Shown in pieces: positions 43,596-53,148 of a DNA stretch of 64,000 nucleotides. The stretch comes from Pseudomonadota bacterium (GTDB taxonomy: Bacteria > Pseudomonadota > Gammaproteobacteria > Steroidobacterales > Steroidobacteraceae): contig JAEWAF010000064.1 of assembly GCA_023391815.1 (NCBI GenBank), positions 62,001-126,000 on the forward strand. The letters are read 5' to 3'. A program made the position numbers and the translations under genes. Each line of letters begins with the position of its first letter. Position 1 is the first letter of the stretch. Under the pieces are notes generated by a model. That model was given only the letters and a program-made list of their open reading frames with translations. It did no database searches and had not been told where the DNA came from.

Positions 43596-46298
43596 TCACA
43601 GCGAAGCTTGCTCGATGACACCCCGTTCGGCAGCTGCGCCGGGGACAACGCGATGCGCCGATTCCTTGCCCGCCGGGGAGCGGAGCACCGCTTCGGCGAT
43701 TTTCCTGCCGGCGATGAATGCGTGATCCGAGTTGTAATATTCCCATTCGCTGTAGCGGCCGGCGAGCAGGATGTCGCGCTTCAGCAGCCACTGTCGAATC
43801 AGATCCACGCTGGATTTGCGTGCATGATCGTAGATGACATAGGCATGCGGCATGTCGACCTGATTGCGCACCAGGATGCGGTCGGACTCGCGCAGCAGTC
43901 CGACCTTGATGCAGTCCGCGATACAGCGATCGATCAACGCCTCGGCCTCGCAAGGCAAGGGCTTGGCCCGAGAGTACGTGATCTCACAAGTGAGGCCGAA
44001 CCCGCCCGGCGGGTTGCAGTAGGGACTGGCGTTACCCTGCACGAAAATCCGATGGAACACCGGGTCCTCGGGGTAGTAGATCCAATGTTTGTCGGTGAGC
44101 CGATCCCGCGCCACGCCGAGATTCACACAGCGTACCGAGACGTAACGCAGCCGCCGGGCGGCAGCGTGGATCTCCTCGGGGGCGTCCGCGCCGATCATTT
44201 CGATCAATTTCGGTAACGGCGCGGTGCTGATCAGATGACGATAACGATAGCGACTGCCATCGGCCAACATGACCATGTGTGCTCGCGTCGAAACCTTCGT
44301 GACTTGCGCGCCGGTCCGCAGCTCGCCCTCGAGCAAGGGTAGAAATCCGTTCATCAGCGCCTGGAATCCGCCCCGGAGCGGATAGCCGAAGCGGGCGTTG
44401 GGGCCGACCGGTTTGGCGACCGGCCGCAACGCGCCTTCGATCATTTCTTCCAGGTCCGGCAGTGGCACCCGGCCTCCGAGCCACGAAGTTTCCATCTCGG
44501 TGAGCGGCACTGCCCACAACTTGCGGTTGTAGGGAATGGCGAAGTGTTTGGCGACGCCGGCGCCCCAGACGTTGTAAATGAATTCCTCGAAGTTCGCGGG
44601 CTCGATGTGCCGGCGCGCGCCGTTCGCGGGCACCCCGAGTCGCGCGGTGCTCTCCATCACACCGTCGCCACAGCAATCGGTGATCGACTCCGCCTTGCAA
44701 CCGCTGGCCGAACTGCCCATCGGCGCGGACCTGGTGGAAGCTCGCGCATCGAGTCGGCCGAAGCGGGCTTCAATTGCGCCGACGATGCACTCTTTGAGCA
44801 CGTCGGGTGGCAGTCCGTACAAGGCGCCCTGAAATGGATAGCGGGTATGAACGTTCTTGCTGTAAATCCACGCTTCGCGATCCTGCCAGTGCACGTTGTC
44901 GCCGAGCAGGCGCTGATACATCCGGTGCACATACGGATCGTTCGAGAACATGATGTGACCGGCATAGTCGAAGGTGAAGCCGCCGTCGTTCAGCGAACGG
45001 CACCAGCCGCCGACCGTGTCGTTCTGTTCCAGCAGCAAGCTGTCTGCGCCGAGATGATAGGCGGCGCTCAGTCCGGTAGGGCCGGCGCCGATGACGATGG
45101 TGGCGTACTCGCGGGAAGTCGCGCTTACTGGCGGAGCGGACGATTCTTCCGTTCTAAGCCGACGCGTCGGCGTTGCATTCCGCTTCGCTGCTTCCTCCAG
45201 CAACGTGCACATGCGATCCGCGGTCTGATCCCAAGATGTGTTTGCAACCGTCGCGCGCATGAGCTGTGCACACGAGGCCGACTCTTCATCGCTCATCCGC
45301 AGCGCGCGATGACACTCTTCGATGAAGCTGGCGCTGTCCCTCGCGATACGAACGATGTGACCGTGCGGCTCGACCACGTCCGCGATGGGCGTGCTGACGA
45401 TCGGCCGCTCGGCGGCCATGTATTCGAGCGTTTTGGTGGGGCTGATGAAGCGGGTGGCCTCGTTCAACGCGAACGGTTGCAGGCATACGTCCCAACCGGC
45501 GATGAAACGCGGCAGGTCCCGGTAGGGCTGTTGTCCGAAATAATGCAGATTGGCGCGCCGGGGCAGTTCGGTGGGATCGATTTTCGCGGTCGGGCCCACC
45601 ATACAAATCTGCCAATGCGAAGCGGCGTCCGCCAGCCGCGCGAGCAGATCGAGGTCGAGGCGTTCGTCGATCACTCCGAAATAACCCAGGCGCGGTTTGG
45701 TCAGCGCCTGCTGCAACGGATGCTCATCACATCTCTCACGGCCACGGCGGAAATGCTCGGTATCTACACTGCTGGGAAAACAATGGACGTTGTGGTGACG
45801 ATCGCGCTTGGCGCGATACAGGCTCGGGCCGCCGGTGAACACCACGTCGGCGCGCTTCAGCAGCGCGCTTTCGCGTTGTATCAACTGTCTCGGTGCGTGG
45901 TGGAACGCCGCCAGCTCATCCATGCAGTCATAGACGACGACGAGCGGCGTCAACTCCTGCATCAGCGGCAACGCCATCGGCGAATAAAACCAAAGCGCGT
46001 AGTTCTCGATGCGCTCGGCGTCGACGATCTCGTGGATCATGCGCTGGAGCGCGGGAATGTGATCGTCGTGAAATCCAGCACTCGTCAGGGTGGAGTGAGG
46101 ACGGTACACGCGTACGTTCGGCTCGGGCGTGTCGATTTCCAACCACTGTCGCGCCTGCGCTGGAACGGGTTCCTCGAAGAAGTGGACGCGGTAGCGGCGC
46201 GCGAGACGGCTCAGAAGATGTTGCGGTCGTTGGAAAACAAAGTTCCAGCGCAGGTGAGAGAACACAATGAGGGATTGAATCGGCGCCGGACGGGCCAT
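43596..46298 (-). CDS. glycosyltransferase fused to UDP-galactopyranose-mutase-like flavoprotein
   Basis: 900 aa, preceded by AGGAG at good distance from the ATG. Residues 1-370 look like a GT-B glycosyltransferase (VFSHLRWNFVFQRPQHLLSR near 12-31; C-terminal donor-site segment AAERPIVSTPIADVVEPHG near 293). A linker of about 25 residues rich in Thr/Arg leads to a FAD-binding domain starting at IVIGAGPTGLSAAYHLG (about 402-418) with GGWCRS and FDYAGHIMF, and later substrate-domain segments (WVPLTEMETSWLGGRVP-like region near 600). It resembles UDP-galactopyranose mutases and amine oxidases. The two parts are usually separate genes; here they are one. Confidence 0.85.
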   Translation of the reverse strand: MARPAPIQSLIVFSHLRWNFVFQRPQHLLSRLARRYRVHFFEEPVPAQARQWLEIDTPEPNVRVYRPHSTLTSAGFHDDHIPALQRMIHEIVDAERIENYALWFYSPMALPLMQELTPLVVVYDCMDELAAFHHAPRQLIQRESALLKRADVVFTGGPSLYRAKRDRHHNVHCFPSSVDTEHFRRGRERCDEHPLQQALTKPRLGYFGVIDERLDLDLLARLADAASHWQICMVGPTAKIDPTELPRRANLHYFGQQPYRDLPRFIAGWDVCLQPFALNEATRFISPTKTLEYMAAERPIVSTPIADVVEPHGHIVRIARDSASFIEECHRALRMSDEESASCAQLMRATVANTSWDQTADRMCTLLEEAAKRNATPTRRLRTEESSAPPVSATSREYATIVIGAGPTGLSAAYHLGADSLLLEQNDTVGGWCRSLNDGGFTFDYAGHIMFSNDPYVHRMYQRLLGDNVHWQDREAWIYSKNVHTRYPFQGALYGLPPDVLKECIVGAIEARFGRLDARASTRSAPMGSSASGCKAESITDCCGDGVMESTARLGVPANGARRHIEPANFEEFIYNVWGAGVAKHFAIPYNRKLWAVPLTEMETSWLGGRVPLPDLEEMIEGALRPVAKPVGPNARFGYPLRGGFQALMNGFLPLLEGELRTGAQVTKVSTRAHMVMLADGSRYRYRHLISTAPLPKLIEMIGADAPEEIHAAARRLRYVSVRCVNLGVARDRLTDKHWIYYPEDPVFHRIFVQGNASPYCNPPGGFGLTCEITYSRAKPLPCEAEALIDRCIADCIKVGLLRESDRILVRNQVDMPHAYVIYDHARKSSVDLIRQWLLKRDILLAGRYSEWEYYNSDHAFIAGRKIAEAVLRSPAGKESAHRVVPGAAAERGVIEQASL

Positions 46299-46534
46299 CG
46301 GAAGCTCCTGATCGAAATGCGTACGTAGGTGCGCCGTCCGCCGCGCTGGGTGCGCCAGCCAGGGAGTGGTTCACTGCGAGCCGGTAACGCGACGAGAAAC
46401 GAAATCGTTGCACGCGGCAGAAAAAAACTCTGTCCAGCAACATATGTTGGTTGCCGTCGAGCCGTTGTCCGCACACACTGACGCGTTCGCGGATGCAGGC
46501 TCATCCATGTCAGCCGTTTGGCTTCAGGCGCGCC
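46299..46534. promoter_or_regulatory. divergent promoter region of the glycan locus
   Basis: 236 bases between the minus-strand fusion gene and the plus-strand GH2 gene. I see no gene and no clear palindrome here; a short A-rich stretch (GGCAGAAAAAAACTC near 46419) is the only contrast to the GC-rich surroundings. It must contain the promoters for both arms. Confidence 0.4.
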
Positions 46535-48307
46535 ATGGCAGTCAACAAATATCCCAGACCCTTGCTACGCCGGAGCGCGTGGCTCGACCTCAACGGCCCG
46601 TGGCGATTCGCGTTCGACGATGCGATGCGCTGGCGCCGCCCGGCGGATGTGCAGTCGTGGCCGGCCACGATCCAGGTGCCGTTCGCGCCCGAGGCCAAAC
46701 TCAGCGGCATCGGCGATACCGGCTTTCACCGGTGCTGCTGGTACCAGCGCGATTTCGAGCTGCAACGGAATCCGGCCGATGGGCACGTCATCCTGCACTT
46801 CGGCGCGGTCGACTATCACGCGCGTGTCTGGGTGAACGATATGCCGGTGGTCGAGCATGAAGGCGGGCACACTTCATTCGCGGCGGATATCACTCACGCG
46901 TTGCTGCCCGGCAGCCAGCAGCGACTCACCGTGCAAGCGGAAGACGATCCGCACGATCTGGAAAAGCCACGCGGCAAACAGGACTGGCGTCTCGAGCCGC
47001 ACAGCATCTGGTATCCGCGCACCAGCGGCATCTGGCAGACGGTATGGATCGAACAGGTCGCGAGCACCTACCTCGGTTCGCTGCATTGGACTCCAAACGT
47101 CGAGCGTTGGGAGATCGCCATACACGCGTTCGTCGCGGGCGATGAGCGGGAGGACCTGCGTTTATCGGTGCGCCTGCAGGCCGGCGAACAGATCCTCGCG
47201 GAGGACACATACGAAGTCGTCACTCACGAGGTGCATCGACGCATCGGGCTGTCCGACCCGGGCATCGACGATTATAGAAACGAGCTGCTGTGGTCGCCCG
47301 ATCGGCCGACGCTCATCGATGCAAGGGTGCAGTTGTTGTCCGGCGAGACCGTGCTCGACGAGTGCGTTTCATACACCGCATTACGCTCGATCAGAGTACA
47401 ACGAGAACGTTTGCTTCTGAACGGCCGTCCGCTGGCGATGCGCATGGTGCTCGATCAGGGCTACTGGCCCGACTCGCTGATGAGCGCGCCGTCCGACGAA
47501 GCGCTGAAGCGCGATGTCGAGCTGGCCAAGGAAATGGGCTTCAACGGCGTGCGCAAGCACCAGAAAATCGAGGACCCCCGTTATCTGTACTGGGCCGACC
47601 GGCTGGGTCTGCTGGTGTGGGAAGAGATGCCGAGCGCCTATCGCTTCACGCCGAAGGCGGTACGACGCACGGTGCGTGAGTGGACCGAAGCGATCGAGCG
47701 CGACGCCAGTCACCCGTGCATCGTGATCTGGGTGCCCTTCAATGAATCGTGGGGCGTGCCGGATCTGACCACCGTGCCGGCGGCGCGCGATGCGGTCGCG
47801 GCGCTTTACCACTTGACCAAGACGCTGGATCCGACCCGCCCGGTGATCGGCAACGACGGTTGGGAGAGCTCGGCGACCGACGTGATCGGCATGCACGACT
47901 ACGACAGCGATCCGAAACATATGCGCACCCGTTACGGTCCGGAAGTGAAGCCGCAGGAAGTGGTCGATCGCCGCTGGACGGGTGGTCGGATCTTGACGCT
48001 CGACGGCTATCCGCATCGTGGTCAGCCGGTGTGTCTGAGTGAATTCGGCGGACTCTCCTATGTCGATCCGGACCGCTACACCGGGCCCACCTGGGGTTAC
48101 CGGTCGGCCGCGAACAAAGAGGAATTCGCGGCGCGTGTCATCGCGTTGCTGGAAGTGGCCGGTACCACCGCCTTGTTCAGCGGCTTTTGCTACACGCAAT
48201 TCGCCGACACGTTTCAGGAAGCCAACGGCTTGTTATACGACGATCGCACGCCGAAGATTCCGATGGAGCGGCTCTCGGCCGCGGTGCGCGGCGACGCTCA
48301 TATGTAA
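46535..48307 (+). CDS. glycoside hydrolase family 2 protein (beta-galactosidase/glucuronidase-like)
   Basis: 590 aa from the ATG at 46535; upstream in-frame ATGs exist but the family homology starts at RPLLRRSAWLDLNGPWRF. No signal peptide. The sugar-binding jelly roll (about 15-180, with CCWYQRDFELQ and HFGAVDYHARVWVND) is followed by an immunoglobulin-like domain and a TIM barrel with acid/base motif VPFNESWG near 402 and nucleophile LSEFGGLSY near 501. Substrate unknown. Presumed cytoplasmic, which is odd for a scavenging enzyme and supports a role in glycan trimming or recycling. Confidence 0.88.
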   Translation: MAVNKYPRPLLRRSAWLDLNGPWRFAFDDAMRWRRPADVQSWPATIQVPFAPEAKLSGIGDTGFHRCCWYQRDFELQRNPADGHVILHFGAVDYHARVWVNDMPVVEHEGGHTSFAADITHALLPGSQQRLTVQAEDDPHDLEKPRGKQDWRLEPHSIWYPRTSGIWQTVWIEQVASTYLGSLHWTPNVERWEIAIHAFVAGDEREDLRLSVRLQAGEQILAEDTYEVVTHEVHRRIGLSDPGIDDYRNELLWSPDRPTLIDARVQLLSGETVLDECVSYTALRSIRVQRERLLLNGRPLAMRMVLDQGYWPDSLMSAPSDEALKRDVELAKEMGFNGVRKHQKIEDPRYLYWADRLGLLVWEEMPSAYRFTPKAVRRTVREWTEAIERDASHPCIVIWVPFNESWGVPDLTTVPAARDAVAALYHLTKTLDPTRPVIGNDGWESSATDVIGMHDYDSDPKHMRTRYGPEVKPQEVVDRRWTGGRILTLDGYPHRGQPVCLSEFGGLSYVDPDRYTGPTWGYRSAANKEEFAARVIALLEVAGTTALFSGFCYTQFADTFQEANGLLYDDRTPKIPMERLSAAVRGDAHM

Positions 48308-48416
48308 ACGACTTCCCGGCTGCCGCTCGCGGATTTCCCAGCCGATGGAACAGAAATGCTTCGGCGTGCCTCTGTGTCAACGTGACGAATGAGAGCGCGT
48401 ACCTCGAGAGGGCACA

Positions 48417-49562
48417 GTGACTGGTCTGTTCCGTTCGTTCTTCCAAGGCGGTTTCGAATGTTCCACTCACCGGCGCGCCGACGGTGCGCGGCTGGATCTC
48501 ATCGAGTCCTCCGGCCACGACGGCCTGGCGCTCGATGATTTCGTGCAGCTGGCCTCGCGCGGCATCCTGACGGTTCGCGACGGTGTGCGATGGCATGTCA
48601 TCGAGCAGACCCCGGGCGAATACGACTGGTCGAGCTTCGTACGTCTGTTGCGTGCGGCGCGCCTCGCCGGCGTGCAGGTGATTTGGGACCTTTGTCACTA
48701 CGGCTATCCCGATCATCTGGATATCTGGTCGGATGCGTTCGTCAACGCGTTCGCGCGCTTTGCGCGGCAGGCGGCGAGCGTCGTGCTGGAAGAGAGCGGC
48801 GCTGCGTTGTTTTGCCCGATCAACGAAATTTCCTACTGGGCGTGGGCCGGCGCCGAGACCGGTCGGATCAATCCAGCCACGCATGGCAGAGGCGCGGAGC
48901 TCAAGCGTCAGCTGGTGCGAGCGAGCATCGCGGCGATCCGAGCCATTCGAGAAGTCGCGCCGAGCTCGCGCTTCATCGTCGCTGAACCGTTGATCAACGT
49001 CGTCTCAGGCGCGCCGGCGCCGGAGCATCTCGCGGCCGCCGAACACTACCGTCAATGTCAGTTCGAAGTGCACGACATGCTGACCGGTCGTCGCGACCCC
49101 GAGCTCGGCGGTCGCACGGAGTTCCTCGACATCGTCGGCGTCAACTTCTATCCCGACAATCAGTGGTACCTCGGCGGCAGCACGATTCCGCTTGGCCATC
49201 ACGCGTACCGACCGTTGCACGAGATGCTGGAGGAAGTGCACAAGCTTTATCGGCGCCCGCTATTCATTTCGGAGACTGGCGCCGAAGGTCGCGCAAAACA
49301 TTACTGGCTGCATCATGTCTGCGAAGAGGTGCGGGTGGCCATCGCGCGGGGCGTGCCGGTGCGGGGCATTTGTTTGTATCCGATCGTCGATTATCACGGT
49401 TGGGACAATCACCGCGTCTGCGAAGTGGGCCTGCTCTCGTTACCCGATCGGGGCGGTGCGCGACGGCCATGCGAGCTATTGGATCGCGAGCTGCGTAAGC
49501 AGCAGCGCACCCTGGAGCGAACGCGGTTCCGAGCGCCGCTAGTCGAGGAACAACGTGCATAG
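48417..49562 (+). CDS. clan GH-A glycosidase-like protein
   Basis: 381 aa, probably GTG start, 109 bases after the GH2 gene. No signal peptide. Opening FFQGGFECSTHRRADGAR, then WHVIEQTPGEYDWSSF, FCPINEISYW with acid/base E137 and FISETGAEG with a nucleophile near E285, all typical of GH1-like TIM barrels. Length is short for GH1. Its end overlaps the ABC-transporter gene by 8 bases, which couples glycosidase and exporter translation. It may be a paralogue of the 446-aa glycosidase on the opposite arm. Confidence 0.8.
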   Translation: MTGLFRSFFQGGFECSTHRRADGARLDLIESSGHDGLALDDFVQLASRGILTVRDGVRWHVIEQTPGEYDWSSFVRLLRAARLAGVQVIWDLCHYGYPDHLDIWSDAFVNAFARFARQAASVVLEESGAALFCPINEISYWAWAGAETGRINPATHGRGAELKRQLVRASIAAIRAIREVAPSSRFIVAEPLINVVSGAPAPEHLAAAEHYRQCQFEVHDMLTGRRDPELGGRTEFLDIVGVNFYPDNQWYLGGSTIPLGHHAYRPLHEMLEEVHKLYRRPLFISETGAEGRAKHYWLHHVCEEVRVAIARGVPVRGICLYPIVDYHGWDNHRVCEVGLLSLPDRGGARRPCELLDRELRKQQRTLERTRFRAPLVEEQRA

Positions 49563-51396
49563 TACGGAACAGCGCCGGCGAGCGGCACAGGCGAGCGACA
49601 CTCCCAGCGATGAGTTTCGGCGACCGCCGCAGCTGGCCGGGCCCCGCGCCTTCATTCTTTATTACGTTCGCGCGTGGCGATGGCATTTCGCCGCGCTGAT
49701 GACCATGGTGGTGCTGGCGGCAAGTTGTGCCGTTGCCTTGCAGTACGAGATGAAGCTGCTGGTGGATGCCATGGCGCGCGTTCCACAGCAAGTCGACGCG
49801 GCGTGGCTGGCGCTTGCAGTGTTCATCAGCCTGGTGGCGATCGAGAGCGTGATGTGGCGCTTGAGCGGCTGGCTCGGTTGTCGCACGACCATCGGCGTGG
49901 GCGTGCAGGTCCGGCTCGACCTGTTCAATCATCTCAGCCGCCAATCGATGCGTTACTTCGCCGACAACCTGGCGGGCTCGCTCGGCCATCGCATCACCGG
50001 CACCGCCGGCAATTTCGGTGCATTGACGAACACCCTGATGTGGCGGATCGCGCCGCCGATGGTCGACTTCATCGGCGCGCTGGTGATTTTCCGGTTGGTG
50101 AACTGGCACATGGCCGTGGCCATGGGCGCTTACGTCGTGATCGTCACCAGCGGTCTGATCTTATTGGGTGAGCGCGGCAGGCCGTTGCACAGTGCGTACG
50201 CCGCGAAGGCGAATGTCGTGGGCGGCCAACTCATCGATATCATTTCCAACATGTGGGCCGTGAAGGCGTTCTCCGCGAGAGAGCGGGAATGGCGCCGTCT
50301 GCGCGAGCGCTTCGAAGATGAAGCCGGGGCGCAACGCACGAGTTGGATGTACACGGAGAAGGTCAGAGTCGCCTACGACGTGGTGCTGTGGCTCATGGCG
50401 GCAGGCATGCTGGCGTGGGCGGTGTATCAGTGGACGCGACGGACCATCACGCCCGGCGACGTGGTCGTGGTGAGCGCACTGACTTTTCGTATCCTGCATG
50501 GATCGCGCGACGTGGCGTTGTCGCTGGTGGACCTGGTGCAGCAGTTCGGCTACATCGACGACACGTTACATGTGATCGGCAAGGTGCCGACCGTGGTCGA
50601 CTCGAACGATGCCCGCGTAATGCAACGTCATCGCGGCTCGGTCGAGTTTCGGAATGTGAGCTTTCATTACGACCGGCGCGACGAGACGCTGCGTGACTTC
50701 AGTTTGTATGTACCGCCGGGCCAGAAGCTCGGCGTGGCCGGCCCGTCCGGTGCCGGCAAATCCACGCTGATCAACCTGATGCAGCGGCTCTACGATGTAC
50801 ACAGTGGCGCCGTGCTCATCGACGGCCAGCCGGTGGAGCGCATCAAGCAGGACAGCCTGCGTGCGTCGCTGTCGGTGGTTCCCCAGGAAATCAGCTTGTT
50901 CCACCGGACCATCATGGAGAACATCCGCTTCGGTCGACCGGACGCCAGCGACGAGGAAGTCATCGAAGCGGCCAGGGCGGCCTGCTGCGATGATTTTGCC
51001 CGGCGCCTGCCGGAGGGCTACGACACCATTGTCGGCGAGCGCGGCGTGAAGCTCTCGGGCGGCCAGCGTCAACGTATCGGCATCGCTCGCGCCTTCCTCA
51101 AGAACGCGCCCATCCTGATCATGGACGAGGCGACCTCGGCGCTCGACACGGAATCTGAAATGCAGATCCAGCGCAATCTCATCGAGAAGCTGCACGGGCG
51201 TACCGTGATCGCGGTGGCTCACCGGCTCTCGACGCTCGCCGGCTTCGATCGGATCATCGTGGTCGTCGATGGCGTGATCGTGGAGGAAGGAACGGCCGCC
51301 GAGCTGCGCGCGCGCCATGGGGTCTTCGAGAAACTGTGGCGTCTGCAAACCGAAGGCGTTGCCTTTACTGAACCTATTCAGCGCCGCCGCGCCTGA
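49555..51396 (+). CDS. ABC exporter half-transporter (fused membrane and ATPase domains)
   Basis: 613 aa from a GTG overlapping the glycosidase stop. Residues 40-330 contain five or six membrane helices (FAALMTMVVLAASCAVAL, WLALAVFISLVAI, AVAMGAYVVIVTSGLIL and others). The nucleotide-binding domain has Walker A GPSGAGKST near 395, signature LSGGQRQR near 500 and Walker B ILIMDEATSALD near 520. This is an MsbA/lipid- or peptide-type exporter that should work as a homodimer. Together with cytoplasmic glycosyltransferase and glycosidases it suggests export of a finished glycan or glycolipid. Confidence 0.92.
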   Translation: MHSTEQRRRAAQASDTPSDEFRRPPQLAGPRAFILYYVRAWRWHFAALMTMVVLAASCAVALQYEMKLLVDAMARVPQQVDAAWLALAVFISLVAIESVMWRLSGWLGCRTTIGVGVQVRLDLFNHLSRQSMRYFADNLAGSLGHRITGTAGNFGALTNTLMWRIAPPMVDFIGALVIFRLVNWHMAVAMGAYVVIVTSGLILLGERGRPLHSAYAAKANVVGGQLIDIISNMWAVKAFSAREREWRRLRERFEDEAGAQRTSWMYTEKVRVAYDVVLWLMAAGMLAWAVYQWTRRTITPGDVVVVSALTFRILHGSRDVALSLVDLVQQFGYIDDTLHVIGKVPTVVDSNDARVMQRHRGSVEFRNVSFHYDRRDETLRDFSLYVPPGQKLGVAGPSGAGKSTLINLMQRLYDVHSGAVLIDGQPVERIKQDSLRASLSVVPQEISLFHRTIMENIRFGRPDASDEEVIEAARAACCDDFARRLPEGYDTIVGERGVKLSGGQRQRIGIARAFLKNAPILIMDEATSALDTESEMQIQRNLIEKLHGRTVIAVAHRLSTLAGFDRIIVVVDGVIVEEGTAAELRARHGVFEKLWRLQTEGVAFTEPIQRRRA

Positions 51397-51420
51397 TGCC
51401 GAAGTGAAAGCAACGGACGC

Positions 51421-51452
51421 CGTCCGGGCGGCCCGGGGAATGTTTGCTTGTT
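51421..51452 (+). terminator. weak candidate terminator after the ABC gene
   Basis: CCGGG at 51424-51428 pairs with CCCGG at 51432-51436 around a CGG loop, followed by a T-rich stretch (TGTTTGCTTGTTGTTGG). The stem is short, but position after a gene end and before an independent ribosome site fits termination. Confidence 0.3.
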
Positions 51453-51509
51453 GTTGGTAGTTCGGACGTGGTGGAATACACGGACGGGTGCATAACAAGG
51501 AGTACAAAC

Positions 51510-52415
51510 ATGACAAGAGGATTCACGGCTGCGCTGGCCACCGTGTGGCTGGCGCTTTCATTTCCTACGATTCACGCCGAGGAGGCCGCGCCAGCGCAGG
51601 CCGAACCGGAAGATCCGGTCTGGGCCGCGGCGAATGCAGCCAAACAGGTCGGTCCCACGACGGTGCAATTCCGCGACCAGGCGAGCCTGCAACTGCCGGC
51701 GGGTTATGTTTATATCCCGGTCAAGGAAGGCAAGGCCGTCATGGATCGGATGGGCAATCAGACCGACGAGCGCTTCCTGGGATTGATTCTGCCCGAGTCG
51801 GAGGCGACCTGGTTCGTGACGCTCGACTACGAGCCGGCCGGTTACATCAAGGACGACGATGCCAAACATTGGGATGCGGACGAGCTGCTGCAGAGTTTGA
51901 AAGACGGCACCGAAGCCGCCAACGAACATCGTCAACAGATGGGTATCGCTCCCATCGAAGTCACGCGCTGGGTCGAAGTGCCCGCCTACGAAGAGTCCAC
52001 GCATCGCCTGATCTGGGCCGCTGAAGCTCGCGACAAAGGCGGGGCGAGCCAGGATCCCACCATCAACTACAACACATATGTCCTCGGCCGCGAGGGATAT
52101 GTCTCGCTGAACCTGATCACCGCGGCGTCCGCGATCGAGACCGACAAGAAGGCGGCGCACGAGCTGTTGAGCGCCATCGACTTCAATTCCGGCAAGCGCT
52201 ATGCCGACTTCAATTCGTCCACCGACAAGGTCGCAGCTTACGGCCTGGCGGCATTGGTCGGCGGCGTGGCGGCGAAAAAGCTGGGCCTGCTCGCCGTGGT
52301 GGGCGCTTTCCTGCTCAAGTTCGCCAAGCTGATCATCTTCGGCGTCGTCGCGGCCGGCGGGGCCGTCATGAAGTTCTTCAAGAGCAAAAGCGCAGCGACC
52401 GAGAGCGCTCCGTGA
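51510..52415 (+). CDS. DUF2167 membrane protein
   Basis: 301 aa from the ATG at 51510 with AAGGAG before it. Signal peptide to about residue 24 (IHA-EEA). The DUF2167 domain spans about 40-290 (VQFRDQASLQLPAGYVYIP, RFLGLILPESEATWFVTLDYEPAGYI and LIWAAEARD). Near 255-290 a hydrophobic stretch (KLGLLAVVGAFLLKFAKLIIFGVVAAGGAV) forms one or two membrane helices. Function unknown in the family. It overlaps the downstream protease gene (GTGA), so the two products probably act together. Confidence 0.85.
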   Translation: MTRGFTAALATVWLALSFPTIHAEEAAPAQAEPEDPVWAAANAAKQVGPTTVQFRDQASLQLPAGYVYIPVKEGKAVMDRMGNQTDERFLGLILPESEATWFVTLDYEPAGYIKDDDAKHWDADELLQSLKDGTEAANEHRQQMGIAPIEVTRWVEVPAYEESTHRLIWAAEARDKGGASQDPTINYNTYVLGREGYVSLNLITAASAIETDKKAAHELLSAIDFNSGKRYADFNSSTDKVAAYGLAALVGGVAAKKLGLLAVVGAFLLKFAKLIIFGVVAAGGAVMKFFKSKSAATESAP

Positions 52416-53133
52416 TCAAGCTGCTGCTGCTGGCGCTCAAAGCCGGCAAGCTGGGCAAACTGGCGCTCACCGGGGGAACGATGATTCTCTCGGTGATCGC
52501 GTACGCCTGGATGTTCGGCTGGCCGTACGCGGTGGGGTTCGTCGCGCTGATCCTGGTGCATGAGCTGGGACATTACTTCGCCGCTCGGAACAAGGGATTG
52601 AACGTGGGCGCGCCGACGTTCATTCCCTTCGTCGGCGCGTGGATCGAGTTGAAGGACATGCCGCGAGATGCGGAAACCGAAGCCTACATCGGCGTCGCCG
52701 GGCCGCTTGCCGGCACGATCGGCGCGTTGGTGTGTTTTTATCTGGCGCGCGAGCTCGACAGCCGCCTGTTGCTCGCGTTGGCGTACTCGGGATTTTCCTC
52801 AACCTGTTCAATCTGATTCCAATCGCGCCGTTCGACGGCGGCCGGATTACCGCGGTGATCTCGCCGATGCTATGGCTGGTCGGCGTGCCCGTGCTGATCG
52901 CCTTGTTCTTCTACCGCCCGAGTCCGTTGCTGGTACTGATGGGAGTGCTCGCCGCGCCCCAGGCATGGAAAGCGTGGAAGGCACTGCGCGGGCAACTCAC
53001 ATTGGAAGAGCAGCAGTACTACGTCGCCAGCGCCGATGCACGGCTCTCGTACGGAACGCTGTATGTTGGATTGATCGGTTTTCTGGCGTTGATGTGCCAG
53101 AGCCTGCACGAGGAACTGCCGCGGGCGTTTTGA
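52412..53133 (+). pseudogene. site-2 protease (M50 family), split by a single-base frameshift
   Basis: Starts at a GTG overlapping the DUF2167 stop. In the first frame (to 52816) the metal motif HELGH is at residues 50-54 and membrane helices are clear. The reading then ends in SSTCSI-stop, but the next frame continues exactly as the family expects: a LARVGVLGIFLNLFNLIPIAPFDGGRITAV segment with the conserved DG motif, to a stop at 53133. One extra base in the T-run 52793-52796 would restore FFLNLFNLIPI. Both halves together are about 240 aa, a normal length. It may be a real mutation, a sequencing error in the homopolymer, or frameshifting. Confidence 0.85.
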
Positions 53134-53148
53134 GTTTGTCCCCAAGCC

